A DNA stretch of 64,000 nucleotides, from contig NZ_JACIDS010000001.1 in assembly GCF_014196455.1 (NCBI RefSeq), forward strand, positions 62,001 to 126,000. The letters are read 5' to 3'. Positions 53,337 to 63,278 of the stretch are shown in pieces. Origin of the DNA: Kaistia hirudinis (GTDB lineage: Bacteria; Pseudomonadota; Alphaproteobacteria; Rhizobiales; Kaistiaceae). Below the pieces are notes generated by a model that was not told the DNA's origin, did no database searches, and was given only the letters and a program-made list of their open reading frames with translations. The stretch's first letter is position 1. Each line of letters starts with the position of its first letter. A program made the position numbers and the translations under genes.

Positions 53337-55157
53337 ATGTGCGGCATCATCGGCATTCTCGGCCTGACACCGGTGGCGCCGCTGCTCGTCGATGCGCTGA
53401 AGCGGCTCGAATATCGCGGTTACGATTCGGCGGGCATCGCGACGCTGGAGCGGGGCTCGCTCGAGCGGCTGCGCGCCGAGGGCAAGCTGCGCAATCTGGA
53501 AGCAAAGCTCGCCGCCGCGCCGCGTCTCGGCATTTCAGGCATCGGGCATACGCGCTGGGCGACGCATGGCGCGCCGTCGGAGCGCAATGCGCATCCGCAC
53601 GCGACCGAGCGCCTCGCCGTCGTCCATAACGGCATCATCGAGAATTTCCGCGAGCTACGCACCGAGCTGGAAGCGGCCGGCCGGCGCTTTTCGTCCGACA
53701 CCGACACCGAGGTCGTGGCGCATCTCGTCACGGTCCTGATGGAGGCCGGCGCCACGCCGCACGAGGCGGTCGCCGCGACGCTGCCGCGCCTCACGGGAGC
53801 CTTCGCGCTCGCCTTCCTGTTCGAGGGCGAAGACGATCTCATCATCGGCGCGCGCCGCGGCAGCCCGCTCGCGGTCGGTTATGGCGCGGGCGAGATGTTC
53901 CTCGGGTCGGACGCGATCGCGCTCGGGCCGTTCACGGACGAGATCGCCTATCTCGACGATGGCGACCATGTCGTGCTGACGCGGTCCGGCGCCCAGGTGT
54001 TCGACGAGGCCGGCAAGGCCGTCGAGCGCACCGTGACGCGCTCGCAGGGCACGACCTATGTCGTCGACAAGGGCAATCACCGCCATTTCATGGTGAAGGA
54101 GATCCACGAGCAGCCGGAAGTGGTCGGCCATGCGCTGGCGCATTATCTGGATCTCGCCAGGGGCGAGGCGCGCCTTCCCGAAGGCCTCGATTTCGCGAAA
54201 GCGGACCGCCTCGCGATCACCGCCTGCGGCACGGCCTATTATGCCGGCTTCGTCGCGAAATACTGGTTCGAGCGGCTGGCGCGGCTCCCGGTCGACATCG
54301 ATATCGCCTCCGAGTTCCGCTATCGCGAGCAGCCGCTGTCGAAGGACGGGATCACCATGGTGATCTCGCAATCCGGCGAGACGGCCGACACGCTCGCCTC
54401 GCTGCGCTATGCCCGCTCCGAGGGCCAGAGAATCGCCGCCGTGGTCAATGTGCGGGAATCGACGATCGCTCGCGAGGCGGATGTCGTGCTGCCGCTGCTC
54501 GCCGGGCCGGAGATCGGCGTCGCCTCGACCAAGGCCTTCACAGCGCAGCTCGCCGTTCTGGCCGCGACGGCGATCGGCGCCGGCAAGGCGCGGGGCGTGC
54601 TGTCGGGGACCGAGGAAGCGAGTCTCGTCCGGGCCTTCTCCGAGGTTCCTCGCCTGATGCACGAGGCGCTGAAGCTCGAGCCGCAGATCGAGGCGCTGGC
54701 GCGCGAGCTCTCCAAGGTGCGGCACTGCCTGTATCTCGGCCGCGGCACCTCCTATCCGATCGCGCTCGAAGGCGCGCTGAAGCTCAAGGAGATTTCCTAT
54801 ATCCACGCCGAGGGTTATGCGGCGGGCGAACTGAAACACGGGCCGATCGCGCTCATCGACGAGGAGATGCCCGTCGTCGTCATCGCGCCGCATGACCGCC
54901 TGTTCGAGAAGACCGTCTCCAACATGCAGGAAGTCGCGGCGCGCGGCGGGCGCATCATCCTGATCACCGATCCGGCCGGCCGCGACGCCGCCGCGATCGA
55001 TACGGTCGAGACGATCGTGCTGCCCGCCATGCCGGCCGCCGTCACGCCGCTCGTCTACGCGATCCCCGTCCAGCTGCTCGCCTACCACACGGCCGTGATC
55101 ATGGGCACGGATGTCGACCAGCCGCGCAACCTCGCCAAGTCCGTGACGGTGGAGTAG
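53337..55157 (+). CDS. glmS: glutamine--fructose-6-phosphate aminotransferase (isomerizing)
   Basis: 606 residues from ATG 53337, so that the nucleophile Cys is residue 2 (MCGIIGILG). Glutamine amidotransferase domain about 1-230, with TRWATHGAPSERNAHPH near 74-90; two SIS sugar-isomerase domains about 280-420 and 450-600, with TACGTAYYAG near 298-307, ISQSGETADTL near 343-353 and LGRGTSYPIALEGALKLKEI near 469-488. It makes glucosamine-6-phosphate. I see no glmS ribozyme upstream, which is a Gram-positive feature. Confidence 0.97.
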   Translation: MCGIIGILGLTPVAPLLVDALKRLEYRGYDSAGIATLERGSLERLRAEGKLRNLEAKLAAAPRLGISGIGHTRWATHGAPSERNAHPHATERLAVVHNGIIENFRELRTELEAAGRRFSSDTDTEVVAHLVTVLMEAGATPHEAVAATLPRLTGAFALAFLFEGEDDLIIGARRGSPLAVGYGAGEMFLGSDAIALGPFTDEIAYLDDGDHVVLTRSGAQVFDEAGKAVERTVTRSQGTTYVVDKGNHRHFMVKEIHEQPEVVGHALAHYLDLARGEARLPEGLDFAKADRLAITACGTAYYAGFVAKYWFERLARLPVDIDIASEFRYREQPLSKDGITMVISQSGETADTLASLRYARSEGQRIAAVVNVRESTIAREADVVLPLLAGPEIGVASTKAFTAQLAVLAATAIGAGKARGVLSGTEEASLVRAFSEVPRLMHEALKLEPQIEALARELSKVRHCLYLGRGTSYPIALEGALKLKEISYIHAEGYAAGELKHGPIALIDEEMPVVVIAPHDRLFEKTVSNMQEVAARGGRIILITDPAGRDAAAIDTVETIVLPAMPAAVTPLVYAIPVQLLAYHTAVIMGTDVDQPRNLAKSVTVE

Positions 55158-55163
55158 GGCGGT

Positions 55164-55526
55164 TCAGGCCGCGCTTTCGAGATCGAATTCGGCCGAAATC
55201 CGCGTCCAGGGCACGAAGATCCGCCCATCGGCGTCGCGCTCGATCAGGGCGGCGCCGAGCAAGGCCGTCACGTCGGCATGCACGGCGCGGTAGTCGCGGC
55301 CCAGCGCCTGCGACAGCGCCCGGATCGAACTCGGTCCTCTTTGCCGAAGGGTGCGCAGGACAGCCCAGCGATTGGACGTCAGCGTGCTGAGCAGGCCCTC
55401 GACGCTCTCGAACGCAAACACAGGCCCGTGCTCGCTCCGCTCGCCCCGATCGAGCGCCCGTGCCATGTCGAGCGTGTCGGCCGCGAACCGGTCAAGGCTC
55501 TCGATCGTCAGCTTCATCTCGCTCAT
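55164..55526 (-). CDS. winged-helix DNA-binding antitoxin (TumA-like, HVO_A0114 family)
   Basis: 120 residues from ATG 55526 (GGGAG eight bases upstream; TTG at 55532 is also in frame). Contains a helix 'LDRFAADTLDMARALDRGE' and a winged helix near 50-105: LLSTLTSNRWAVLRTLRQRG then SIRALSQALGRDYRAVHADV and a wing with ALIERDADGRIFVPW. Such proteins pair with TumE toxins; this one should neutralise and repress. Its start overlaps the TumE-like gene by 35 bases; toxin comes first. Confidence 0.8.
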   Translation of the reverse strand: MSEMKLTIESLDRFAADTLDMARALDRGERSEHGPVFAFESVEGLLSTLTSNRWAVLRTLRQRGPSSIRALSQALGRDYRAVHADVTALLGAALIERDADGRIFVPWTRISAEFDLESAA

Positions 55527-55806
55527 GTCCAAGCTCCCGTCTCACATCGCGCCAGAAATCGGCGAGAAGTGTCTCGAAGTCGCGGAAGGCATAGGGCTCC
55601 TCGACATTGCGATAGTGCCGATGGTCGCCTTTGCCGGCCTCGTTGTCATAGCCCACGATCCGCTCGCCGGGCCTGCCATAGAAGAGCGAATATTTGAGCC
55701 CGTGGGGACGCTCCGCCGTCGCCAGCGGCAGGCGCCAGATCTTGATCTCCACGATCGCGCCGCCATCGAGGAACAGCTTGCGATGCTCGATGCGGACCGC
55801 TCTCAT
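55492..55806 (-). CDS. TumE-family toxin (DUF6516-like)
   Basis: 104 residues. The core matches the TumE/DUF6516 pattern: KLFLDGGAIVEIKIWRLP near 10-27, then LKYSLFYGRPGERIVGYDNEA near 37-57 and KGDHRHYRN near 59-67, with a charged helix 'FETLLADFWRDVRREL' near the end. The KGDHRHY stretch with clustered His is the likely catalytic site. TumE is reported as the toxin of a type II system; target not known to me. Partner is the winged-helix gene that overlaps its end. Confidence 0.82.
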   Translation of the reverse strand: MRAVRIEHRKLFLDGGAIVEIKIWRLPLATAERPHGLKYSLFYGRPGERIVGYDNEAGKGDHRHYRNVEEPYAFRDFETLLADFWRDVRRELGHERDEADDREP

Positions 55807-55945
55807 ATGGCGATCCTGACATATGTCGGCAAGAGCATCAATCCTGCCTCCTATTCGGGCGATTCGTTTCCGGTCAAGCGCTGGTCATCCTTCCTCGACG
55901 CGTCATAATGCGGTGCGATCATCGCTGGATGACGAGGGAGGCGGC

Positions 55946-56683
55946 ATGAGTCTCGACGGCCCCGAGTTTCCTCCGGTATTCGAGTCGCGGCGCGGTCGCT
56001 TCGCGAAGAGGTTGCGCAACTATTTCCTGACCGGCCTCGTGATCGCGGCGCCGATCTCGATCACGATTTATTTGACCTGGGCGCTGATCAAGTGGATCGA
56101 CGGCTGGGTGAAGCCGGTGATCCCGCGCGAATATACGCCCGATTCCTATCTGCCCTTCTCAGTGCCCGGCTTTGGCGTTCTGGTCGCGGTCATCGGGCTG
56201 ACGCTGCTCGGCTTCCTGACGGCGAATTTCGTCGGCCGCAGCATTGTCGGCCTCTCGGAGCAGCTGGTCGGCCGCACGCCGCTGGTGCGCAATCTCTACA
56301 GCGCGCTGAAGCAGCTGTTCGAGACGGTGCTCTCCAGCAAGGGCAAGTCGTTCCACAAGACCGCGCTCATGGAATTCCCGCGCAAGGGCGTGTGGTGCAT
56401 CGTCTTCGTCGCGACGGAGACCAAGGGCGAGATCCGCCAGCGCCTCGGCGAGGATGGCGAGGAATGGGTCACGGTGTTCCTGCCGCCGAGCCCCGCGCCG
56501 ACGGCCGGCTTCATGATGTTCGTGAAGCGCAGCGAGCTGATCGAGCTCGACATGTCGATCGAGGACGGCGCCAAGCTCGTCATCTCGGCCGGCCTCGTCG
56601 CGCCGGAGTATCCGCCGGTTCCGAAGATCAAGGGCACGGGGCACGAGGCCGCCGTGCCGGACGAGCATCCTCAGGCCGGGTAG
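55946..56683 (+). CDS. DUF502 membrane protein
   Basis: 245 residues from ATG 55946 (GGGAGG upstream). Two membrane helices (about 29-52 and 74-98) and a soluble C-terminal domain. Family signatures: FLTGLVIAAPISITIYLTW near 26-44, 'LVRNLYSALKQLFETVLSSKGKSF' near 114-137 and PPSPAPTAGFMMFVKRSE near 180-197. DUF502 proteins are widespread in bacteria and plants (COV1-like) but their function is unknown. The upstream frame extension overlaps the TumE promoter and is not used. Confidence 0.9.
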   Translation: MSLDGPEFPPVFESRRGRFAKRLRNYFLTGLVIAAPISITIYLTWALIKWIDGWVKPVIPREYTPDSYLPFSVPGFGVLVAVIGLTLLGFLTANFVGRSIVGLSEQLVGRTPLVRNLYSALKQLFETVLSSKGKSFHKTALMEFPRKGVWCIVFVATETKGEIRQRLGEDGEEWVTVFLPPSPAPTAGFMMFVKRSELIELDMSIEDGAKLVISAGLVAPEYPPVPKIKGTGHEAAVPDEHPQAG

Positions 56684-56735
56684 CCGAAACGGACCGGCGT
56701 TCTGGCTCGTTGGCCGCGAACGAATCCGCAGCCAC

Positions 56736-56822
56736 TGTCATTGCCGGGCTCGACCCGGCAATCCAGCCTTCCTTCGGGACGGGCGGCAACGCTGGATCGC
56801 CGGGTCAAGCCCGGCGATGACA
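56736..56822. repeat. intergenic palindromic repeat, copy 3
   Basis: Arms TGTCATTGCCGGGCTCGACC... and ...GGTCAAGCCCGGCGATGACA, about 32 bases each with a 23-base spacer, between the DUF502 gene and a hydrolase gene. Same plan as the copies at 23333 and 50763. Confidence 0.8.
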
Positions 56823-56908
56823 ACGGAGGGCGTGTCGGAGGGCGCGACGCTTCTGGCGCGGCTGAAGAGATACCCGCCTCCGCCGGCTGACGCCTTCCCG
56901 ATTGAGCC

Positions 56909-57562
56909 TTACGCCGCCTCGATCATGGCGAGGCGCTTGTCGACATAGGCACCGCAATTCTCGATCAGCGGCTCGACCTGGCCTTCGAAGAAATGGTTGG
57001 CGCCGGGCATGATCTGCTGCTCGACGATGATGCCCTTCTGCGTCTTCAGCTTGTCGACCAGCGTCTGGACATCCTTCGGCGGCGCGACCTTGTCCTGGTC
57101 GCCATGGATGATCAGGCCGGAGGAGGGGCAGGGCGCGAGGAACGAGAAGTCGTAGAGGTTCGCCTGCGGCGCGATCGAGATGAAGCCCTCGATCTCCGGG
57201 CGGCGCATCAGAAGCTGCATGCCGATCCAGGCGCCGAAGGAGAAGCCCGCGACCCAGCAGGCGCGCGCGTCGGGATGAACGGTCTGCGCCCAGTCGAGCG
57301 CCGAGGCGGCATCGGACAATTCGCCCTCGCCATGGTCGAACTCGCCCTGACTGCGGCCGACGCCGCGGAAATTGAAGCGCAGCACGGCGAAGCCGCGCTT
57401 CGCGAACATGTAGAAGAGCTGGTAGGTGATCGCGTTATTCATCGTTCCGCCAAATTGCGGATGCGGATGAAGGATGATCGCGATCGGTCCGTTCTTCGCT
57501 TTGGCAGGCTGGAAGCGGCCCTCGATGCGGCCCGCGGGACCGGTGAAAATGATTTCGGGCAT
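56909..57562 (-). CDS. alpha/beta hydrolase
   Basis: 217 residues, no signal peptide. ILHPHPQFGGTMNN near 30-43 (HGxGG-like region), FNFRGVGRSQG near 63-73, nucleophile GFSFGA near 107-112, late Asp in HGDQDKVAP near 153-161 and His in GANHFFEG near 189-196. The HPHP-QFGGTM block is the mark of a family of small bacterial hydrolases (COG2945), thought to be esterases or dienelactone-hydrolase relatives. Divergent from the suf operon; the Irr box lies between them. Confidence 0.87.
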   Translation of the reverse strand: MPEIIFTGPAGRIEGRFQPAKAKNGPIAIILHPHPQFGGTMNNAITYQLFYMFAKRGFAVLRFNFRGVGRSQGEFDHGEGELSDAASALDWAQTVHPDARACWVAGFSFGAWIGMQLLMRRPEIEGFISIAPQANLYDFSFLAPCPSSGLIIHGDQDKVAPPKDVQTLVDKLKTQKGIIVEQQIMPGANHFFEGQVEPLIENCGAYVDKRLAMIEAA

Positions 57563-57654
57563 GAACGGCTACCAACCTCTCGACAGCTGCCGAAACCCGC
57601 CTTATGGCCAGCCAGAGCCGAACTTGACTCTGAACCTCAGGGTTTCTAGAACAG

Positions 57655-57671
57655 TTTAGAATAGTTCGAAA
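57655..57671. promoter_or_regulatory. Irr-type iron control element (ICE box)
   Basis: TTTAGAATAGTTCGAAA fits the Irr/ICE consensus TTTAGAA-N3-TTCTAAA with one changed base in the right half. It is centred about 108 bases before the iscS-like start and overlaps a possible TAGAAT -10 box. Irr is the iron/haem-sensing Fur-family regulator of Rhizobiales, and suf genes are among its known targets. Confidence 0.65.
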
Positions 57672-57770
57672 TCGACGGATGCTTCCGCCGGGAAGCCGGC
57701 CTTTTAGCATGAGGCGGGGTGCCGATTTCAAGCATAATGCGATGGCGGCGCCTCGCGATGGAGTTCGTGA

Positions 57771-58931
57771 TTGGCGAGCGAGCGGATCTATCTCGACTAT
57801 AATGCGGGCGCGCCGCTCCGGATGGAGGCGCGCGACGCATTGATCGAGGCGCTCTCCGCCCGTGGCAATGCGTCTTCCGTGCATGCCGAGGGACGCGCGC
57901 AGCGGGCCCGGATCGAGCGGGCGCGGCGGCAGGTGGGCGCCCTTGTCGGCGCGAGCGCCGAGAATGTCGTCTTCACCAGCGGCGGGACCGAGGCCAACGC
58001 CACCGTGCTTTCGCCGCGGATGCGTCTCGGGGCCACCGAGATCGCGATCGACCGGCTGCTGGTCGGCGCGAGCGAGCATCCCTCCGTGCTGGCGGGCGGG
58101 CGGTTTGCCGAGGACCAGATCATCCGCATTCCGGTCGATGGCGACGGCGTCATTGATCTGGAGGCGCTAGGCGCCGAACTTTCGGCAATTGCCAAGGCCG
58201 GCGAGCGGGCGCTCGTCTCGCTCATGCTGGCCAATAACGAGACTGGCACAATCCAGCCCGTCGCGGCGGTCGCGGCGCTCGCGCGCTCCTTCGGCGCGCT
58301 GGTGCATACCGATGCGATCCAGGCGGCGGGCCGCATTCCGATCGATATCGGCGCGCTCGGCGTCGATCTGCTCACGCTCTCGGCGCACAAGATTGGCGGG
58401 CCGCAGGGCGCCGGCGCGATCGTGTTCGGCGGCGATCTCGTGCGTCCGCTGCCGCTCGTCACGGGCGGCGGCCAGGAGAAGCGTCACCGCGCGGGAACCG
58501 AGAATGTCGCGGCCATCGTGGCCTTCGGGGCTGCGGCGGAAGCGGCGGTCGCGGATCTCGCCCGGGCCGAGGAATGGCGCGGCTGGCGCGATCGCATTGC
58601 GGCTTCGGCTGCGCCGGCGATCGTGGTGGGCGCAGGCGCCGAGCGGCTGCCGCAGACGCTGTGCCTCGCGGCCGAGGGCTTCTCGGCCGAGACGCTGGTG
58701 ATCGCGCTCGACCTCGAAGGCGTGGCGATTTCGGCCGGTTCCGCCTGTTCGTCGGGCAAGGTCGGCGTCTCGCATGTCATGAAGGCCATGAATCTGGCGG
58801 ATTCGGTCGCGAAATCGGCGGTGCGTGTCTCATTCGGCTGGGAAACGGGCGAAAAAGACATACTTAAGTTTACCGAAGCGTGGAGACGTGTCATGGAGCG
58901 GCGCGCGCCGGCCGTGACACGGGCTGCGTGA
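57771..58931 (+). CDS. cysteine desulfurase, IscS/NifS type
   Basis: 386 residues, TTG start at 57771 with GGAG eight bases upstream. Takes sulfur from cysteine to a persulfide for Fe-S assembly. The group I desulfurase marks are present: YLDYNAGAPL near 7-16, TSGGTEANAT near 69-78, the PLP Lys in LSAHKIGGPQGAGA near 199-212 and the active Cys in GSACSSGKVGVSHV near 316-329. First gene of the suf operon. In Rhizobiales this position is common; SufS follows later in the same operon. Confidence 0.93.
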   Translation: MASERIYLDYNAGAPLRMEARDALIEALSARGNASSVHAEGRAQRARIERARRQVGALVGASAENVVFTSGGTEANATVLSPRMRLGATEIAIDRLLVGASEHPSVLAGGRFAEDQIIRIPVDGDGVIDLEALGAELSAIAKAGERALVSLMLANNETGTIQPVAAVAALARSFGALVHTDAIQAAGRIPIDIGALGVDLLTLSAHKIGGPQGAGAIVFGGDLVRPLPLVTGGGQEKRHRAGTENVAAIVAFGAAAEAAVADLARAEEWRGWRDRIAASAAPAIVVGAGAERLPQTLCLAAEGFSAETLVIALDLEGVAISAGSACSSGKVGVSHVMKAMNLADSVAKSAVRVSFGWETGEKDILKFTEAWRRVMERRAPAVTRAA

Positions 58932-58975
58932 TGCTCAACCCGCGGTCCTTGAAACCGCTGTGGATGGAGTAGGAA

Positions 58976-60454
<1,479 letters not shown>

Positions 60455-60548
60455 TTCGTCCAAGACGCACAGCGCACACTAGCGGCACCGGGACGACGGC
60501 GCGGGAAACGAGCGACGGACCGGCGCGCAAGATACGGAAAAGAAGAAG

Positions 60549-61298
60549 ATGCTGAAGATCAAGAACCTCCATGCTTCGGTCGGTGATCGCCAGATCCTGC
60601 GCGGCGTCGACCTCGAAGTGCCGACCGGCGAGGTGCACGCGATCATGGGGCCGAACGGCTCCGGCAAGTCGACGCTGTCCTATGTCCTCGCCGGCCGCGA
60701 CGGCTATGACATCACCGAAGGCGAGATCCTGTTCGACGGCGAGGAGATCCTCGACAAGCCGGCCGAGGAGCGCGCCGCGCTCGGCATCTTCCTCGCCTTC
60801 CAGTATCCGCTGGAGATCCCCGGCGTCGCGACCATGACCTTCCTCAAGGCCGCGCTCAATGCGCAGCGCAAGGCGCGCGGCGAGGCCGAGCTGACGACGC
60901 CCGATTTCATGCGCCGCGTGAAGGGCGCCGCCGAGAAGCTGAACGTCACGCAGGAAATGCTGCGCCGGCCGCTCAATGTCGGCTTCTCGGGCGGCGAGAA
61001 GAAGCGTAACGAGATCCTGCAGATGGCGTTGCTGGAGCCCAAGCTTGCCATCCTCGACGAGACGGATTCCGGCCTCGACATCGATGCGCTGCGCGTCGTC
61101 TCGGACGGCGTCAATGCGCTGCGCTCGCCCAAGCGCTCCATGCTGGTCATCACGCACTACCAGCGCCTGCTCGACCATATCGTGCCGGATGTCGTGCATG
61201 TCATGTCGGCCGGCCGCATCGTGCGCTCCGGCGGGCCGGAGCTGGCGCTCGAACTCGAGGCCAAGGGCTATGCCGACTATGTCGGCGCGGCGGCCTGA
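60549..61298 (+). CDS. sufC: Fe-S assembly ATPase SufC
   Basis: 249 residues, ABC-type ATPase without membrane partner. Walker A MGPNGSGKSTL near 35-45, signature GFSGGEKKRNEI near 145-156, Walker B LAILDETDSGLDIDAL near 168-183 and the H loop near 203. It binds SufB and SufD and drives the scaffold's conformational change. 94 bases after sufB. Confidence 0.97.
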   Translation: MLKIKNLHASVGDRQILRGVDLEVPTGEVHAIMGPNGSGKSTLSYVLAGRDGYDITEGEILFDGEEILDKPAEERAALGIFLAFQYPLEIPGVATMTFLKAALNAQRKARGEAELTTPDFMRRVKGAAEKLNVTQEMLRRPLNVGFSGGEKKRNEILQMALLEPKLAILDETDSGLDIDALRVVSDGVNALRSPKRSMLVITHYQRLLDHIVPDVVHVMSAGRIVRSGGPELALELEAKGYADYVGAAA

Positions 61299-61314
61299 GG
61301 CGGGAGTGGCAGCC

Positions 61315-62637
61315 ATGAACGCCGAGCCGCGCATCCTGCGCACCCAGGCCGAAGACACCTTCGCCGCGGAATATCAGGCCGCGCGCGCCCGCCTGCCGGG
61401 CGGGCCGGGCATGGCCGCCGCGCGCGACGCCGCCTTTGCAGCCTTCCAGGCGGCGGGCCTGCCGCATCGCCGCGTCGAGACCTGGCGCTATACGGACCTC
61501 CGCGCGCTCGTCCGCGCCGTGCCGCCGCTCGCCGGCGAGGCGCCGTCCGATGGAGCCGAATTCGCCGATCCGCTGCCCGGCCTCGACCGCGCGCGCCTCG
61601 TTATCGTCGATGGCGTCTACCGGCCGGAGCTGTCGGATCTTTCCGGCCTCGACGGCGTCGCGGTGCAGCCGATGGCCGCGCTGATGGAGGCCGACGATCC
61701 GCGCATCGGCACCGCGTTCGCCAGGATCGACGACCCGATGGTGTCGCTCAATGCGGCGCTGATGTCCGGCGGCGTCGCGATCGACGTGCCGGCGGGCGTC
61801 GCGATCGCGCGGGCGATCGAGATCGCGCATGTGACGACCTCCGCCGTCGGCGCCTATGTCCGCAACGCCGTGCGCGTCGGCGAGGGCGCCTCGGTGCGGA
61901 TCATCGAGAGCCATGTCGGCCGCGCCGGCAGCGCGTACCAGGCCAATATCGTCACCGAGGCGAGCGTCGCCGACCGCGCCAAGGTCGTCTGGGCCAAGCT
62001 GCAGGCCGAGGGCGACGCCGCACTCCATATCGGCTCGCTCGCCGTCACGATCGGCCGCGAGGCGAATTTCGATCATCTCGTGCTGATGACCGGCGCCGCG
62101 ATCGCGCGCGCACAGAGCTTCGTCACCTTCGCCGGCGAGCAGGCCCGCGCGGGCCTCTTCGGCGCGACCATGATCGGCGGCAAGCAGCATGCCGACATCC
62201 TGCTCAGCGTCGATCACGCCGTGCCGAACGGCTCCAGCCGCGAGCGCTTCAAGGCGGTGATGGACGGGCGTGCCGACGGCATCTTCCAGGGCCGCATCAT
62301 CGTGCGCCCCGGCGCGCAGAAGACCGACGCCCGCATGATGACGCAGGGCCTGCTCCTCTCCGAGGAGGCGACCTTCGCCGCCAAGCCGGAACTCGAGATC
62401 TTCGCGGACGACGTGCAATGCGCCCATGGCGCGACGTCGGGCGAGGTCGACGAGGACCTGCTGTTCTATCTCATCTCGCGCGGCATCCCGAAGGCCGAGG
62501 CCGAAACGCTGCTCGTCACCGCCTTCCTCGCCGAAGCCATCGAAGGCTTGGGCGACGAGGCGATCGGCGAAGCGTTCGAGAAGGTGGCCGTGGATTGGCT
62601 CGCGCGGCGGGGTAATTCCGCGAATGGGACTGTTTGA
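61315..62637 (+). CDS. sufD: Fe-S cluster assembly protein SufD
   Basis: 440 residues from ATG 61315. Partner of SufB in the scaffold, taking part in iron entry. 'RRVETWRYTDLRAL' near 53-66 and the C-terminal CAHGATSGEVDEDLLFYLISRG near 366-387 with the SufC-binding helix are characteristic. An in-frame start farther upstream falls within sufC and is not used. Ends 2 bases before an AT-rich membrane gene that intervenes before sufS. Confidence 0.95.
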   Translation: MNAEPRILRTQAEDTFAAEYQAARARLPGGPGMAAARDAAFAAFQAAGLPHRRVETWRYTDLRALVRAVPPLAGEAPSDGAEFADPLPGLDRARLVIVDGVYRPELSDLSGLDGVAVQPMAALMEADDPRIGTAFARIDDPMVSLNAALMSGGVAIDVPAGVAIARAIEIAHVTTSAVGAYVRNAVRVGEGASVRIIESHVGRAGSAYQANIVTEASVADRAKVVWAKLQAEGDAALHIGSLAVTIGREANFDHLVLMTGAAIARAQSFVTFAGEQARAGLFGATMIGGKQHADILLSVDHAVPNGSSRERFKAVMDGRADGIFQGRIIVRPGAQKTDARMMTQGLLLSEEATFAAKPELEIFADDVQCAHGATSGEVDEDLLFYLISRGIPKAEAETLLVTAFLAEAIEGLGDEAIGEAFEKVAVDWLARRGNSANGTV

Positions 62638-62639
62638 CG

Positions 62640-63278
62640 ATGTCCATCCGGCGCGTTGTCATTTCGGGACTTAGGGGATTTTTGTCTCCTCGGCGCGCCG
62701 TCACCACGTCGACCCTAAGTCGCAATGACTTGGGTATTCTGTTTGCTTTCAGCGTCGCGTTGGTCGCTGTTGCGGCCGTCATTTCTCGCTGGAGTGTAGC
62801 TCGTATCGGCCCCGTCTACTCGTTCGAGTCATCGGGAGAACCATTAGCGACAATTGTCTATTTTATCATCTATGGACTGGCGTATGCCGTATTCGTTTTT
62901 GTCATGGCATCGTTTTTGTTGGCATTCCTGAAGATCGTGAAGATAAATCCTAATATATACGAATATATTGCGTCACTTTCATTTTCATCTTTAATATTCG
63001 CCATTCTTACATCGCTAAGCGTTTTAGGAATATTTGTATTATCGAGAATCGATGAAGGATTCGTCGATGGATACAAGAACTTTGCAATGAATATTTCTGG
63101 TGTTGCTCCACTTGGGTTTTTGACAAACTCTATCATTGATCTCAGTTTTTCTAAATTTTATATTGTTGGATTTCTCGTAATTGGCTCCCTGGCAGCGACG
63201 GCCTTCACGATGTATTGGGCTAACAAGGTAATCGAATTGATCATTTCTGGAGCGCGTCTCTTGATTGGAGGTGCTTGA
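62640..63278 (+). CDS. AT-rich orphan membrane protein in the suf operon (Yip1-like?)
   Basis: 212 residues from ATG 62640; a TTG two codons before overlaps the sufD stop. Four hydrophobic helices at about 28-45, 70-95, 107-135 and 173-205, a basic N-terminus and few charges between. The helix layout recalls Yip1-family proteins, but no signature is clear. Much lower GC than all neighbours from about 62880 on, with A/T-ending codons (ATA, TTT, AAT) rare elsewhere here, which points to recent acquisition. Its stop overlaps the sufS start, so it sits in frame within the operon. Confidence 0.7.
   Translation: MSIRRVVISGLRGFLSPRRAVTTSTLSRNDLGILFAFSVALVAVAAVISRWSVARIGPVYSFESSGEPLATIVYFIIYGLAYAVFVFVMASFLLAFLKIVKINPNIYEYIASLSFSSLIFAILTSLSVLGIFVLSRIDEGFVDGYKNFAMNISGVAPLGFLTNSIIDLSFSKFYIVGFLVIGSLAATAFTMYWANKVIELIISGARLLIGGA

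Noticed and set aside
55164-56683. Defence island around the TumE pair and DUF502
   Set aside because: Neighbours are housekeeping (glmS) or widespread conserved (DUF502) genes; nothing else defence-like is near.
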